Shown piece after piece: positions 51,001 through 61,984 of a DNA stretch of 64,000 nt. The position numbers were made by a program, and so were the translations under genes. Under the pieces are notes generated by a model, which was not told the DNA's origin, did not search any database, and was given only the letters and a program-made list of their open reading frames with translations. How positions within the stretch are numbered: position 1 is the stretch's first letter; the number at the start of each line of letters is the position of its first letter. Origin of the DNA: Vespula vulgaris (lineage: Eukaryota; Arthropoda; Insecta; Hymenoptera; Vespidae); NCBI RefSeq assembly GCF_905475345.1, contig NC_066609.1, forward strand, positions 163,501-227,500. Reading direction: 5' to 3'.

Positions 51001-51191
51001 TCTGGCTTTTGGCTAGGTAGATGGGAAGATGGGTAGGTAGGTAGGTAGGTAGGTAGATATCCCGTTTTCTCCGTCGCGAGTTAACTCCTCGGGTCGTCCA
51101 AAGCCCGCGGTCGGTCGGTCGGTCGGTTGGTCGGTCGTACCGTAGAGCTATGTATTTACACCAGGGTAGCTTCCTCTCTCCCCCATCCTCT

Positions 51192-51222
<31 letters not shown>

Positions 51223-51703
51223 CTTCGTCCGGCCCTGATACCTAGTACATAGGACTGGGGCAGCCAGCACCTCCCACCCTCTCTCTCTCATACTCGTTCT
51301 CGGTTCTCGGTTCTCGGTCTCGCTCTCGCTCTCGCTATCTCGTAAAGCGCGTAGGGTGGTAGAGTAGAGAGAAACGCGATGGGAGCGGAGGAGAGGACAG
51401 AAGCAAGGATACCGGAGAGAAAGAGGGGTTAGGAGACAGCTGCAGGCCATGCGAGGGTCCGCCGACCAAGCCTGGCCGTTTACCGCGGAATACACGGCGA
51501 ACGAGCGCGCGCGCGAGATAGAACCAACGCCAACGAGAGAGCGAGAAAGAGATAGAAGAAAGGAGAGTATACGCGATACGCGAGTGGTAGAGAGAGAGAG
51601 AGAGGTCTCCCTTAGTTCGTCCCGCGACCCGCGGAGACCCTAGTTCGCTCATCGAACCCACCCCTTCCATCTACCACGACGCGTACACGGTGCGCTCGAA
51701 CCT

Positions 51704-51775
<72 letters not shown>

Positions 51776-51819
51776 CATATATATACACACGTACATATAT
51801 ATATATGTATATATATATC
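51704..51819. repeat. (CT)n-(AT)n compound microsatellite
   Basis: CT to 51722, TA to about 51760, then interrupted TA with AC. Confidence 0.95.
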
Positions 51820-51893
51820 TCACACCTTCTTCCCACTTCCCCTACTGACATCCTCTTCTCTTATCCCACGAAACCTCGCCACCCACCGACACC

Positions 51894-51950
51894 AACGACG
51901 ACGACGACGACGACGAAGACGACGACGACGACGAGGATGACTATGACTAT

Positions 51951-51990
<40 letters not shown>
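51894..51990. repeat. (ACG)n followed by (GAGGAC)n
   Basis: Triplets give way to a perfect hexamer from about 51953. Confidence 0.95.
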
Positions 51991-51991
<1 letters not shown>

Positions 51992-52099
51992 AAAGGAGAC
52001 TAGGACGAGGACGGCAATGGCAAAGGCGAACCCTTGGCGCCCCTTTGCTCTTAGCCGCGGATACGAAAGCCGGTGTGCGCGATATATACGAGGGCGAGA

Positions 52100-52134
52100 G
52101 AACGAACGAACGAACGAACGAACGAACGAACGAA
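52100..52134. repeat. (AACG)n tetranucleotide repeat
   Basis: About eight perfect units. Confidence 0.95.
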
Positions 52135-52720
52135 TAAACGAGAGAGCGAGCGAGCGAGCGAACCTTCGACGAGCTACGGCCAAGTTCCCGTAACTCGCGC
52201 TCCGGTAAATTTCCACGGAGACCTCCTTGTCCCACCACCCTCTCTCCCCCTCGCTCACTCCCCCGTCCCCCCCGTCCCCCAAGCGGCCGTCGCTCTCCTT
52301 TTCCTCTTTGCCACCGCGCTCTCCGTTCCTCTACCATCGGCAGCCGCCACCGTGGCCAACCTTCCTTGTCCTTCTCCTCTTCTTCTTCCTCTTCTTCTTC
52401 CTCTTCTTCTTCTTTTTCTTCTTCTTCCTTCACCTCCTTCGCCTCCTCCTCCACCACCTCCTTTTTCGTCGTCCTCCTTCCTTTTCCATCTACTCGAGCT
52501 CCGAGCGGGCACTTCGAGGATTTCTTCCTCGGCGACGATTATGTGGGTGCCTGACCGGACGTTGTAGGTGTGCGTCTAGGTATGGGTGACGCGCGAGCGT
52601 ACGAGGGTGGGAGAGCGAACTAGCGTGGGTATTCCTCCTCTAGCTCGGCTATAGGGTGCCGAGGTATCGATCTTGTTTTTTATCGGCTGGAAATTCCGAA
52701 ATCTCGCGATAGGGTGAAAG

Positions 52721-52722
52721 AT

Positions 52723-52760
<38 letters not shown>
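52721..52760. repeat. (GA)n microsatellite
   Basis: About 18 units. Confidence 0.97.
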
Positions 52761-52767
<7 letters not shown>

Positions 52768-52780
52768 TGCTAACGGTAGA

Positions 52781-55400
52781 CGGTTAAAGGGAGTAGGTCG
52801 TTTAGATACAAAAACTCGTTCGAGAAGCTCCATTTCGAGAACGAGCTTGAACATAAAATTCGCGAAAATGAGAATCCAGCCAATGTAGAATTTGGATTAT
52901 TCGAATCAACGTGGAAGTAATCGTTGGTAATATTCATCGAGCGAATTAGTTTCCTGGTAAATGTTTCGGTCAATTTAGTCATTTGTCTTTCGATGGATAT
53001 CGCAGCAAATATACTTAAATAATTACCTTAAACGATATTTTTCTAAGGGCGAAGAAAACGTCGGAAGATAAGAAAAATTAGTTGGAAGGGAAATATCGCG
53101 AGAACAGTTTTCGTCGTAGAAAAGTTCTAACACGGAACGAAAACGGAAGAAACTCATAATCGTTCGAAAGTTATAACCCAAAGAAAAGAAATCGCCACGT
53201 TCTTCGTGAAAATGCGAATTCTTGCGGAGGAAAAGTTTGAAGGTCAACAGGTCGGTACGGTATCGGATACGTGTTTCGCGATGGTAATAGACATTGGCCC
53301 GATACTCGGCTATCGATACATCTTTCCAAGTTGTCGAGTGGGAACGATATCGAAACGTTCTCGACATTGCTTCTAGAACGATTCGATGAGAAAAATCGAG
53401 ATCAAAGTTTGAGAAGATTTCCCGATCGTTCTTTCTCGCACGATTTCTTGAAAGAGAAAGAGACTCAGAGAGAGAGAACGTAGAGGAGATGAGCTTTTTA
53501 TCACGATCTGATCTTTCACGGGTTTCATGGACAAAAGGAATGAGAGTGGGGTTAATTGTCGTTCGGAGGTTGTGCCATTATTCCCTTTGCGGGAGTCGCA
53601 TCTCCTCTAGCGTAATAATTTTCTTTTTTATGAATGAACTTAACCCTCCGTCTCCTTCTCCCATCTCCCCACTCTCCAACCTCCATCCTTTCTTCCTCTC
53701 GTCGATCCATCTCGCTCTCGACGACATCGTCGCGTCGTGTCTTTGTCGAAGCTGGGGGTCGTTCCAAAGGTTTCCTATACTCGATCTTAAAGGCTATTTT
53801 CGTTTTTCGAATATGACGATATCTACGTATACGCGTATATGCATAGCCGTGCGAGTGAAGATACGTAACGTCGTTTGAAAAGATTTGGAAAAATACGAAT
53901 TTAATCGTATACATTCACAAAACGCAAGATAAATTTGATGGACGTGACGATAACGGCATACGCACACGGACGCGCGCGCGCACACTCACTCGTATAGACC
54001 AAAGAGTATCCTCCGCGAACGTGAATCTGATTCATCGAACTGTGATTCCGCAGTTCGTCGCTGCGTTTCCGCGCTTTTAAACCTCGCGCACTCTTTGCTA
54101 AACCCGAATGAGGTAACTTTAATAAAGTGGACGAATTAAAACGTACCATTTCAAATGCAATTACGTGGCGATACGTCGAAATATGTATATGTATGGGCGT
54201 GTGTGTGTATACATATATATGGCTATATACATGTGTACATAGAGTATATGCATACCTATATATAAGTGGGCATATCGGTATGAAAACGCGAATGCGTACG
54301 TACGTATATACGCGCGTACGTACGCGTATCTGCCCGAAGCTTTTCACGTATCAATTTTCGAATATGGTCTATTTTTGTAACCGACCGAAATGGTTTTTGA
54401 ATAAAAAATGACAATAACAAATTTTAAACGGGATGCGCGTTCATCGATTCGTATACGTACGAAAGTCGATAGAACGAATCGAATAACGTGGACGAAACTA
54501 TTTCATTAAATAATAGACGCCCGATAATTATTCATCGTATTTTCGAACGACCCGTTTATAAAGTCCCTTTATGAGTCACGACCGGCTAAAGACGAGCCTG
54601 TAAACAAGTTAATACCTTTGTTTATTACTTCGTTAACAACGTCTACGAAAACATAGCTGATATTCGTAGATATTATCAAAATGCTCGAGTACGATAGAAC
54701 ATCGATATCGACGTTATTTTACCTCGTTTTTCCGCAATGCGATTGCGTCGGTACGACGTGAGCGATATTTACGAGCGTTTCTTTATAAAATCACAGATAG
54801 GTCACTTATCGCGAGTCAAACTCCGTAATAGAATTATAATAAGACGTTCTAATCGCCCGCTCGAATTCGTAAAACTTTTCCTTTCGCGCGTTTTTTTTTT
54901 GTTTTTCTTTTCTAAACTCTTCGAAGTTTTTACATCGCATTCGAATTTCAATATATAAATTAACGTATATCTCGTAATTGTTGAAAACTCTTTAACGGCA
55001 AGTAACGCTTTTTATGAAATTTCGATTTTCGTAAAACGTAAATTCGTCTAATTCGTTCAATTTCCACAGGGATTGCTCTTACGCGAGAAATATATTTGTA
55101 GGTACGACCGATCGGGATCAACGGACGTTTCGTATCGAAGACGATGATCGTAAAGCTGGCGCCAACTTGCGAGACTTCGAGGCTATATACGGTCGTCCTT
55201 AAAACATCCGTAATATAATATTTCATTTTTTCGAGTATCGAATACCGACACCTACTTCGTATAATTCGTGTCGATATGAAAAGTGAAAATAGATAAGTTT
55301 AAGCGGACGAATCTCCACGTCGATCATCTTCTACGAAAGTTGTTTCTTTAACTCCTAAGAAAGAAATCGATCCCATTGCCAATTTATGGTCCGCCGACGA
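52781..55400. other. AT-richer, repeat-poor gene-free stretch
   Basis: Little simple sequence apart from TG/TA DNA at 54180-54265 and TACG at 54295-54330. A forkhead/AP-1 patch is listed separately. An 88-codon minus frame at 54960-55226 has mixed composition but no recognisable family. Confidence 0.5.
54540..54640. promoter_or_regulatory. Candidate forkhead/AP-1 element
   Basis: AP-1 site TGAGTCA (54572-54578), forkhead-like GTAAACAA (54600-54607) and an opposite-strand forkhead-like TTTGTTTATT (54617-54626) lie within 55 bp. Confidence 0.28.
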
Positions 55401-55699
55401 CGCCGACGACGAAACAATGACCGTTAAGATCGCCGTTCATGGTTCACGGTTAGTATTATTGCGGCACGTAGCATCGCGCGTACACGTAAGGACAACTCAT
55501 ACCGAGCGGAGAGGGGAAAAGAAAGAGAAAGAAAGAAAGAAAGAAAGATAGAAAGAAAGAAAGAATAAGAGGGAGAGGAGGGAGAGAGAGAGAAGCGCAC
55601 GTGTGCCGCTCGTCGCACATCCTTCCGCGAAAGCTTGTCTCACGAAGGAAGGCAGGTGAAAATTAATTGTACGGGTTACCGGCTTGCTCGAGGAACGTT

Positions 55700-55806
55700 C
55701 GAGGAGGAGGAGGAGGAGGAGGTGGAGAAGAAGAAGAAGAAAGAGAAGAAGAAGAAGAAGAACAAGAAGAAGAAGAAGAAGAAGAAGAAGAAGAAGAAGA
55801 AGAAGG
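55700..55806. repeat. (GAG)n-(AAG)n purine repeat
   Basis: About 107 bp of almost pure purine on the + strand. Confidence 0.95.
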
Positions 55807-55942
55807 GAAGAGGGACACGCGTTTACTGCCGTCTTCTTGGCGGCGCTCAAAGTACGGGTCGTCGTACACACACAGGATGCGTCGATCGATTTTGCCTCCT
55901 CTTACCCTCCGCGACGCCTGTTTCCCTCCGACCTATCATCGT

Positions 55943-55956
55943 CCTCTCTCACTCTC

Positions 55957-56001
<45 letters not shown>
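55943..56001. repeat. (CT)n microsatellite
   Basis: A few CA interruptions at the left end, then a pure tract. Confidence 0.95.
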
Positions 56002-56002
<1 letters not shown>

Positions 56003-56702
56003 GACCCTTTTCTTTCTCCGTCCATCTTTCTCACGCGCGCACGCACGCACGCACGCAACTCAATTCGTTAATAGTCGCACCGGTCCTCGAAACCAAACCC
56101 GTCGATAAGGGATATCCGCTATCGTTGCGAATTTCTTTCTCGTGCGTCTTCACATTTTCGAAAGATGATATTTTCGTATCCGACGAATTTATATTTCGAT
56201 CGGAAACGAAAGAGCTAACGTTATAATAAAAAAAAAAAAGAGGAAGGAAAGTTAACCGCTGATATCTTTATTAATTTTATTAATCAGCTACTACCCTTTG
56301 CGACAAATTTCTTTCCTGCGAATAAAGTATATTGCTGGATAATTAAAGATACGGATAGCGATATTAAATTTTTCAAGGGCGCTGAGAAGGAAAGAGAGAG
56401 GGAAAAGGAGAGAGAGAGAGAGAGAGAGAGAGAGACGTCTAGTCTTTCTTTTTCTTTTTAAGAAAAAAAATGAAAATTATTTTCGTGTTATAAAAGTTGT
56501 CTCTGAAGAGGTCGAGAGAAAGAGGGAGACGCGAAGAGTAGTTGTGAAAAACTTTCTGACCTCAGCGCTACACTTTCTTTCCAGAAAAGTGGAACTCTGA
56601 AAATCGGTATGCGAGCGAGCGATAATTATCGGGAGTAGGGCGTCGTCCTCGTCGTCTCCTTTCTCCGATGCAAAAAATTAAGCGACGCGCGTGAAAAGGT
56701 GG

Positions 56703-56738
<36 letters not shown>

Positions 56739-57260
56739 GAAAGAGAAAGAGAAAGAGAGAGGGAAATACAGGGCGCGTATTTACAACATCGAAGAGCGAA
56801 CGAGCGAACCGGTAAATTTACCAGCGAATTACCTAGTGTTCCTTACCGCGGTGTAACTCCGACGAACGCTCCTACGGAGCGGATTTTAGGCCGCGCTCGT
56901 AAATCCGGTTCTCCCACGGGGACGGTGGCTGCGGGCGGTAGAAGCAAAGAGAAGAGAGCTCCGCGCTTCGCCTCCAGCCTGCAAATTTAAGGCTTTTCCA
57001 AAGGTGGTACGCCTCTTACTCTTGCTCCCGTTATCGCTCGGACTTTCGACTCGTCGAATATATATTTTTCCAAAAATTTTCTTCGATCTATCGAAACTAA
57101 CGGTTAACATCGGGAAATTTCCATCGGACATCTTGGTGCGAACTATCCTACGGACGATTCTTCGATACCCATGGATCAATTTTTCGACGCGAAAAAAAAA
57201 ATAAAAAAACAGTATCAAAGACGATTAACGAAGTACAAATTTTATTTTTTATTGTTACAC

Positions 57261-58307
57261 GTTGTTGACAAAATTTGTATAAAAGATATGCGATACAATT
57301 CGTTGATTCGAATTCGTTGTATTCTATTTTTATATCGAAAAGAAATTTGTTATCAACGATGTAAGAAAAACCAAAATAATAAAGAAACGATCTATCCTGT
57401 CCGTTCGTCTTAATAATTTTGTTAATATACGCACAAGTAGAAAAGAAAAGTGACGATATAAAATCGTATCCTTCTTTGTTACGAAGCGTAAACATTTTTA
57501 ATTAAAGAGCTTCGATTTCATCTGTACGATGTTGCCTTTCTCAATTCTCCGAGGCATCCTTTAGCGCTTATTAATCAGCGACAACACGTGAGAACAATCT
57601 CAATATAAAGGACAAACTTCGTTGAATTATACATAATATGTTGTTGACAAATATATATAACAAATATATATATGTGTGTGTGTATATATATGTATATGTA
57701 TATACACACAAATATATATAATGCATAGGAGAGAAGCAAAATTATTAATTCGAATGTGTTGTATTCTACTTTTACATCACGAGAGATTTGTCATAAACAG
57801 ACGTAATCTGTACTCTCTGGTCGTTGATGATTTTTTAAATATCTCGACAAGTTCGAAAAGAAAACAGTGATACAAGATCGTATTTTAACTCTCATTGCGA
57901 AAACACTTTTTCGTTCGAAAATATCGATTTCATCTCTACGACGTCGTCTTTCATCGATTTTCCGAAAGATACTTTTGGCGTTTATTAATGGGTTCACCGT
58001 GAACATGTAAAAACAATTTCGATATAGAGCTTGAATTATCCGTAAAAAATGTTTCATTCAAATAAAAAGCATTATCTACGCCATCTGGTTGTTAACGGTT
58101 TATCAAATATCTGCATAAATTAAAAAAAAAAAAAAAAAAAAAAAGCGCTGATATAATACGACATTTTCTTCCTTCGTCGTAGACTTTTAGTTTGAAAGTT
58201 TCTTACGAACTAAATCATCGCTGTAACGTCGTCTTTCGTCGATTTTTCGAGGCATCCTTTAGCGCTTATTAATCGGCGGCAACCAACACGTGAGAACAAT
58301 CTCAATA
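57261..58307. repeat. Diverged tandem array, three units of about 300-400 bp
   Basis: Three related units lie head to tail: about 57261-57605, 57641-58026 and 58027-58307. Shared landmarks in order are GTTGACAA, TTCGAAT..GTTGTATTCTA, GTTGATGATTTTTTAAATAT-like, CGATTTCATC, ACGTCGTCTTTC and, at the 3' end, GGCATCCTTTAGCGCTTATT (57552-57571; 58251-58270), followed by an ACACGTGAGAACAATCTCAA block (57594 region; 58288-58305). Units 1 and 3 agree best at that end; unit 2 has diverged more and carries a TA/TG microsatellite (57653-57721). Unit 3 lacks the first part and has a poly(A) run. No frame is open across the units, so this is not a coding repeat. Confidence 0.7.
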
Positions 58308-58660
58308 CTACGTTTCAGATCGAGTATAGACGAAAATGGCGGATGTCGAGCATTCACGACCTTCGGTCGTGACACGCGCAAGGATATCCGGCATGGGGTG
58401 GCCGCGAACCGACTAATTATATGCGTGCGATCTATTTTTCTTTTCTTTTCTTTCTTTTTTTTTTTATTATATTTCACTTGGATTATATCGTATAGAAAAG
58501 AGGGGTTGCTAGAGAGAAAGTTGGAAAAGTTGGAGCTCGTATTTCGGGAAAACAGCGATCTTCGAAGGGTTCTTATCAAGGACGTTTCTCGGAGGTGGCT
58601 CGTTAGCGGACAACGGAGAAGCCGCGAGGGACGATGAGAGCGTCGTTTTCGTCTTCGACG

Positions 58661-58844
58661 GATGGACGGAGGAAGGGAGGGAGGGAGGGAGGGATGGAAG
58701 GAAGGGGAGGGAGGAAAGGGGGAGGGAGGGAGGGACGAACGAAGGAACGAACCAACGAACGAACGGACGGATGGACGGACGGACGGACGGAGGAGCAGGG
58801 GAGGGTTGCGGAGGGGTTGCGGAGGAAAGCGAACGACGACGACG

Positions 58845-58876
<32 letters not shown>
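58661..58876. repeat. Stacked GGGA, GAAC, GGAC and GAC/GGC repeats upstream of dan
   Basis: Four tetranucleotide or trinucleotide families follow in sequence, all purine-rich on the sense strand of the gene. Confidence 0.9.
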
Positions 58877-58877
<1 letters not shown>

Positions 58878-59378
58878 TCGGAGAAACGCCGCGCGGTTCG
58901 CGATACGGGTTTGCCGAGAGGAGTGGAGGGATCGGGAGAGGGAAGGTTCGGTGTTGGACGAGCAAGCGTCAGCGGTGCCGAGAGAGCGCGCGAGAAAGGG
59001 AGAAAGAGGGAGAGGGAGAGGGAGAGGGCGAGGGCGGTGAGGGGAGGAGAGGAGAGAGGGAGAGAGAGAGAGAGACGCGGTAAGGGAGGAGTTGGCGGAG
59101 GAGGAAGAGGTCGGTCAAAGGGGTGGGGAGGAATGGGGAGGGGCAGGAGAGGCGCGGCGTGGAAGAGAGCAGTGGAGTGGGGAGGAGCGGCGACGTTAAG
59201 AATACCCCGACGGTGGTCGACCGGCAGAGCAGTTGAGCGTCGCAATTCGGTGCGAGAACATCGTCTGGTCGCGGGGACGACGCAGCAATATTCTCGTTCC
59301 TCGTGCCATAACGAAAACTAGAGAAAAAACGACGACACGACGATCCGTTTGCGCGCTTGCGTCTTGATGCGCATAGCT

Positions 59379-59412
<34 letters not shown>
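59379..59412. repeat. (ACG)n repeat in the dan leader region
   Basis: Eleven perfect triplets about 300 bp upstream of the start codon. Confidence 0.97.
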
Positions 59413-59413
<1 letters not shown>

Positions 59414-59703
59414 TCGCATTAGATCGGTGGCGCGTTTATCCGAGCGCGGTCTCTGCGATTTATACCGCGTATCGTTAGTCTCTTCCTAACGGTAAGTAAG
59501 CTCGAAAAGACGAACAGACGATAGTAGATAGGCGTGCGGTTTCATAGTGGTGAAAATCGTCAGTGATCCGTGGTTCTTGGTGACGGTAGGGATCGGTCCG
59601 AGCGCGTAGTTCGGGGTTAACGGAGAACGCGCGTTCGAACGTAGAAGAGGGAGACGCGATCGTCGTACTCGTCTTTCGAACAAGCAAATAGCGTCTTGTC
59701 CCG

Positions 59704-61236
59704 ATGAGGGGGGATTCAGCGAGACCGGGTAAACGGCCGCTACGCGCGCTCTCGGCGTCCGAGAAGATGGATGCGATACAGAGGGTCCACGAGGGCGAGA
59801 GCAAAGCCTCGGTGGCCAGAGACATCGGGGTCCCAGAGTCGACCCTTCGCGGATGGTGCAAGTCCGAGCACAAGATCCGAGGAATGGCAAGGAATTCCTC
59901 GACGCCGGACAGCGAAGTGCACTCGCCGGCCTCGTCCTCCGGCACGAACAACATCAACCCTGGAAACATACCCGCTGGTGGATCAGCCAACGTTTCCAGC
60001 GAGGACGAGAGTCCTTGCGTGAAGAGGCCGAAACTGGACCAACAAACGTCCATGACGGCCACCGGCAGTTCGTCCTTCCTGACGAACAACGACATTTGCC
60101 TCGACATAAACGACGGCAAACAACAGCAACATCAGCCCGACAACAAGCACAAAATAGATTACGTCGGGCTTATGACGAGTATGGCCAATATGAGGCCGGA
60201 GAACAGTTCGTTGCTGCTTCAGCAACTGGGCCTTTTGTCAGGCGCGACCGGCAGCCTGGCAAAAAATCTTCTCGGAATGACGGCGGCCGGTCTCTCGCAC
60301 GGTAGCACCGTCGGCCTCGTCGAGAACGGCCTCCAATACACAAAGAGCACCGCGACCAATATGCTCTCTGGATGCAACGGCGGTGTCGGTGTTATCGGCG
60401 GCGGCGTCAGCGGCGTCAGCGGCGGTCTCAGTGGTGGTAGCAGCAGCAACGCCGGAAAGAGACACAGCATCTCGGCGATAGCTCCGGCGCAAATGGACTC
60501 CGTCGCCAAATCTTGCACGAGGAAGATTTTGCCACCGGCAGCGGAGGCACCATCGACTCCCGTTCCTGCTTCCCCAAGAAAAACCAATGATAACGTCGGT
60601 AGCAGCGGTAGCGGTATCTGCGGTATCGGCGTTCAACGTACAAAGGCGAGAAAGGAGAACGTTATTACTACCGGGCCCGGTATGTGCGGCGGCAGCTCTA
60701 CGACCACCGCCGCGAGCAATAACAAGAGGATCGACGATGCCCTCTGGCTGTGGCTAACGCAGCAACAACAACTCCTGGGACAACAATCGGCCGCGTTCAA
60801 TCCCAGTATCAATCAACAAGACGGCTCGTGGTTCTGGCAATGGTACAAGCAGTGCAGCTTTCCGTTGCTCGCGTCTACGCAAACGCCGACGCCTATCGCG
60901 GCCAGCACAGCTGCCAGAAGATCGCCGAGCAGAGCTAAGGCCCTTCTCGACAACGTCCTTTCCCACAACAACAACAACAACAACAACAACAACGACCTGG
61001 AGAAAGCGAGGCGCGGTATCGTCAACCACGAGGAGGAAGGAATCGATTCCGTCGCGGAGGACGTGCCACGGAGCTCCGAGGAGGCGATCGAGCACGCCGA
61101 AAAGTTCCTTAGGTGGTTGGATAGATGTTCTGAACCCTCCGTCACGAGGCTTCAGGTCTTGCAATTTAAATATCTCTTGGACAAATTGAAGGCGTGTAGA
61201 AAGAAATCGTCTAGTTTAAAGCATAGCAGAAAGTAG
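59704..61236 (+). CDS. dan: Distal antenna (Dan/Danr) family Pipsqueak-HTH transcription factor
   Basis: A nuclear DNA-binding regulator; in Drosophila the family (Dan, Danr) acts in antennal identity and in eye and neural development. Residues about 10-60 form a Pipsqueak-type helix-turn-helix, with the family hallmark GESKASVARDIGVPESTLRG at 31-50 followed by WCK at 51-53. A short basic nuclear-localisation-like KRPK lies at 107-110. After this come a Gln/His stretch near 139-145, a hydrophobic segment near 150-180, a Gly/Ser-rich linker near 219-250, Trp-rich blocks DALWLWL (345-351) and GSWFWQWYKQ (374-383), nine Asn (422-430) and a predicted amphipathic C-terminal helix with basic tail (460-510). 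The frame is open in one exon. ATG 59704 is the first start after an in-frame TAG at 59689-59691; it has a weak Kozak context, but the better ATG at codon 22 would cut into the HTH. Family assignment is confident; the choice between the fly paralogues Dan and Danr is not. Confidence 0.93.
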   Translation: MRGDSARPGKRPLRALSASEKMDAIQRVHEGESKASVARDIGVPESTLRGWCKSEHKIRGMARNSSTPDSEVHSPASSSGTNNINPGNIPAGGSANVSSEDESPCVKRPKLDQQTSMTATGSSSFLTNNDICLDINDGKQQQHQPDNKHKIDYVGLMTSMANMRPENSSLLLQQLGLLSGATGSLAKNLLGMTAAGLSHGSTVGLVENGLQYTKSTATNMLSGCNGGVGVIGGGVSGVSGGLSGGSSSNAGKRHSISAIAPAQMDSVAKSCTRKILPPAAEAPSTPVPASPRKTNDNVGSSGSGICGIGVQRTKARKENVITTGPGMCGGSSTTTAASNNKRIDDALWLWLTQQQQLLGQQSAAFNPSINQQDGSWFWQWYKQCSFPLLASTQTPTPIAASTAARRSPSRAKALLDNVLSHNNNNNNNNNDLEKARRGIVNHEEEGIDSVAEDVPRSSEEAIEHAEKFLRWLDRCSEPSVTRLQVLQFKYLLDKLKACRKKSSSLKHSRK

Positions 61237-61984
61237 GCGAGCGCGCGGCACTCTGTGATGCTAAATATATAATCTTAAGAAAGAACGTGTGTGTGCGTGC
61301 GTGCGTTGCGTGTGTGAGCGAGAAAGAGAGGATGAGAGAGAGAGAGAGAGCGAGAGAGCGAGCGGGCGCGAGAAAGAGAGGGAGAGCAGTAGGAGCGTGT
61401 AAAGGACGCGAGCGCGCGACGAATCGAGTAGAACGAACGGGGACCGCGATGGAGGGTGACACGAGGTGGGGGGAAGAGGGGGAAGGGTGTCGGGCGCGCG
61501 GTTGCAAAGAGACGAAGAAGGATGGATTCCAGCTTCTATTCCGCGAAGTCCCATTCGGCGAACGGCGACGATAAGCCTCGCGCGCCGATAGCTCGCGGCT
61601 TCTCTGCGAGAGCGGTAGAAACGAACGAGAGAGCGCGTAATCGGAGAAGTATGTAATATTAAAAAAGATAAAAATAATAATAATAATAATAATAAAAATA
61701 GAGTCGGAAACAAAAGTAGAGAGGAAAAGAAGAGAGACGCGGAAAGATGGGTCGTTCGAGAAATCGAAATTAGAGGAAATAGAAAAGCGGGGGGAGAGAG
61801 AGAGAGAGAAGAGAGCAACGCGTAAGCAGAGAGAGAGTTCCGTACACCGCACCGTTGCAGCGGCGTGTGCCGACGATTCGTGTCTCGCGCGGTAGTAAAT
61901 AATGCCATGTGTAAACGTGGTTACGCTGGCTCGGGGGAGGTCCTCCTCCGTGGAATAGCACATGCGCTCACAGAGAGTAATAAA
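61237..61984 (+). other. Probable 3' UTR with candidate poly(A) signals
   Basis: No further open frame of note follows the TAG stop at 61234-61236. The stretch carries TG- and GA-rich low complexity (61290-61390), an AAT triplet run near 61674-61696 containing AATAAA (61691-61696), and a second canonical AATAAA at 61979-61984 followed by a T-rich stretch. Either hexamer could direct cleavage, giving a 3' UTR of roughly 0.5 or 0.75 kb. This reads the canonical insect signal; no transcript evidence is available here. Confidence 0.5.

Larger units (their letters stand above)
51001..52780. other. Microsatellite-dense stretch
   Basis: GTAG units 51033-51058, TCGG units 51110-51139, CT 51188-51212, GA 51590-51604, then the repeats listed separately and a TTC/TCC pyrimidine tract 52370-52480. 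Confidence 0.6.
55401..57260. other. Gene-free stretch with purine and CT repeats
   Basis: GAAA units 55512-55565, the GAG/GAA and CT repeats listed separately, ACGC units 56039-56058, GA runs 56409-56434 and 56708-56732. 56200-56390 and 56990-57260 are AT-rich with no feature. Confidence 0.6.
58308..59703 (+). promoter_or_regulatory. Upstream and probable promoter/5' UTR region of the dan-like gene
   Basis: This CpG-rich segment lies immediately upstream of the coding start. It holds GGGA, GAAC and GGAC tetranucleotide runs (58661-58800), a GAC/GGC run (58831-58876), a GA-rich stretch (58990-59080) and a second GAC run (59379-59412). A weak TATA-like TTTATA sits at 59459-59464. An initiator-like TCAGTG at 59560-59565 has a DPE-like GGATCG starting one base beyond the usual spacing. 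A strong splice-donor-like CG|GTAAGT lies at 59491/59492 and could end a non-coding 5' exon. The start site cannot be fixed from sequence alone, and these signals imply different 5' ends. Confidence 0.45.

Noticed and set aside
57791..58057. Ankyrin-like reading of the tandem array on the - strand
   Set aside because: IEIV..LINAK-like words reminded me of ankyrin repeats, but the period is about 380 bp instead of 99 bp and stops interrupt units 1 and 3.
58259..59245. 328-codon open frame on the - strand upstream of dan
   Set aside because: Pro/Ser/Leu-rich reading of purine tetranucleotide repeats; it overlaps the likely promoter and has no family resemblance.
59475..60119. 214-codon antisense frame over the dan start
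   Set aside because: Shadow of the dan coding frame; other minus frames across 59740-61164 are likewise shadows.
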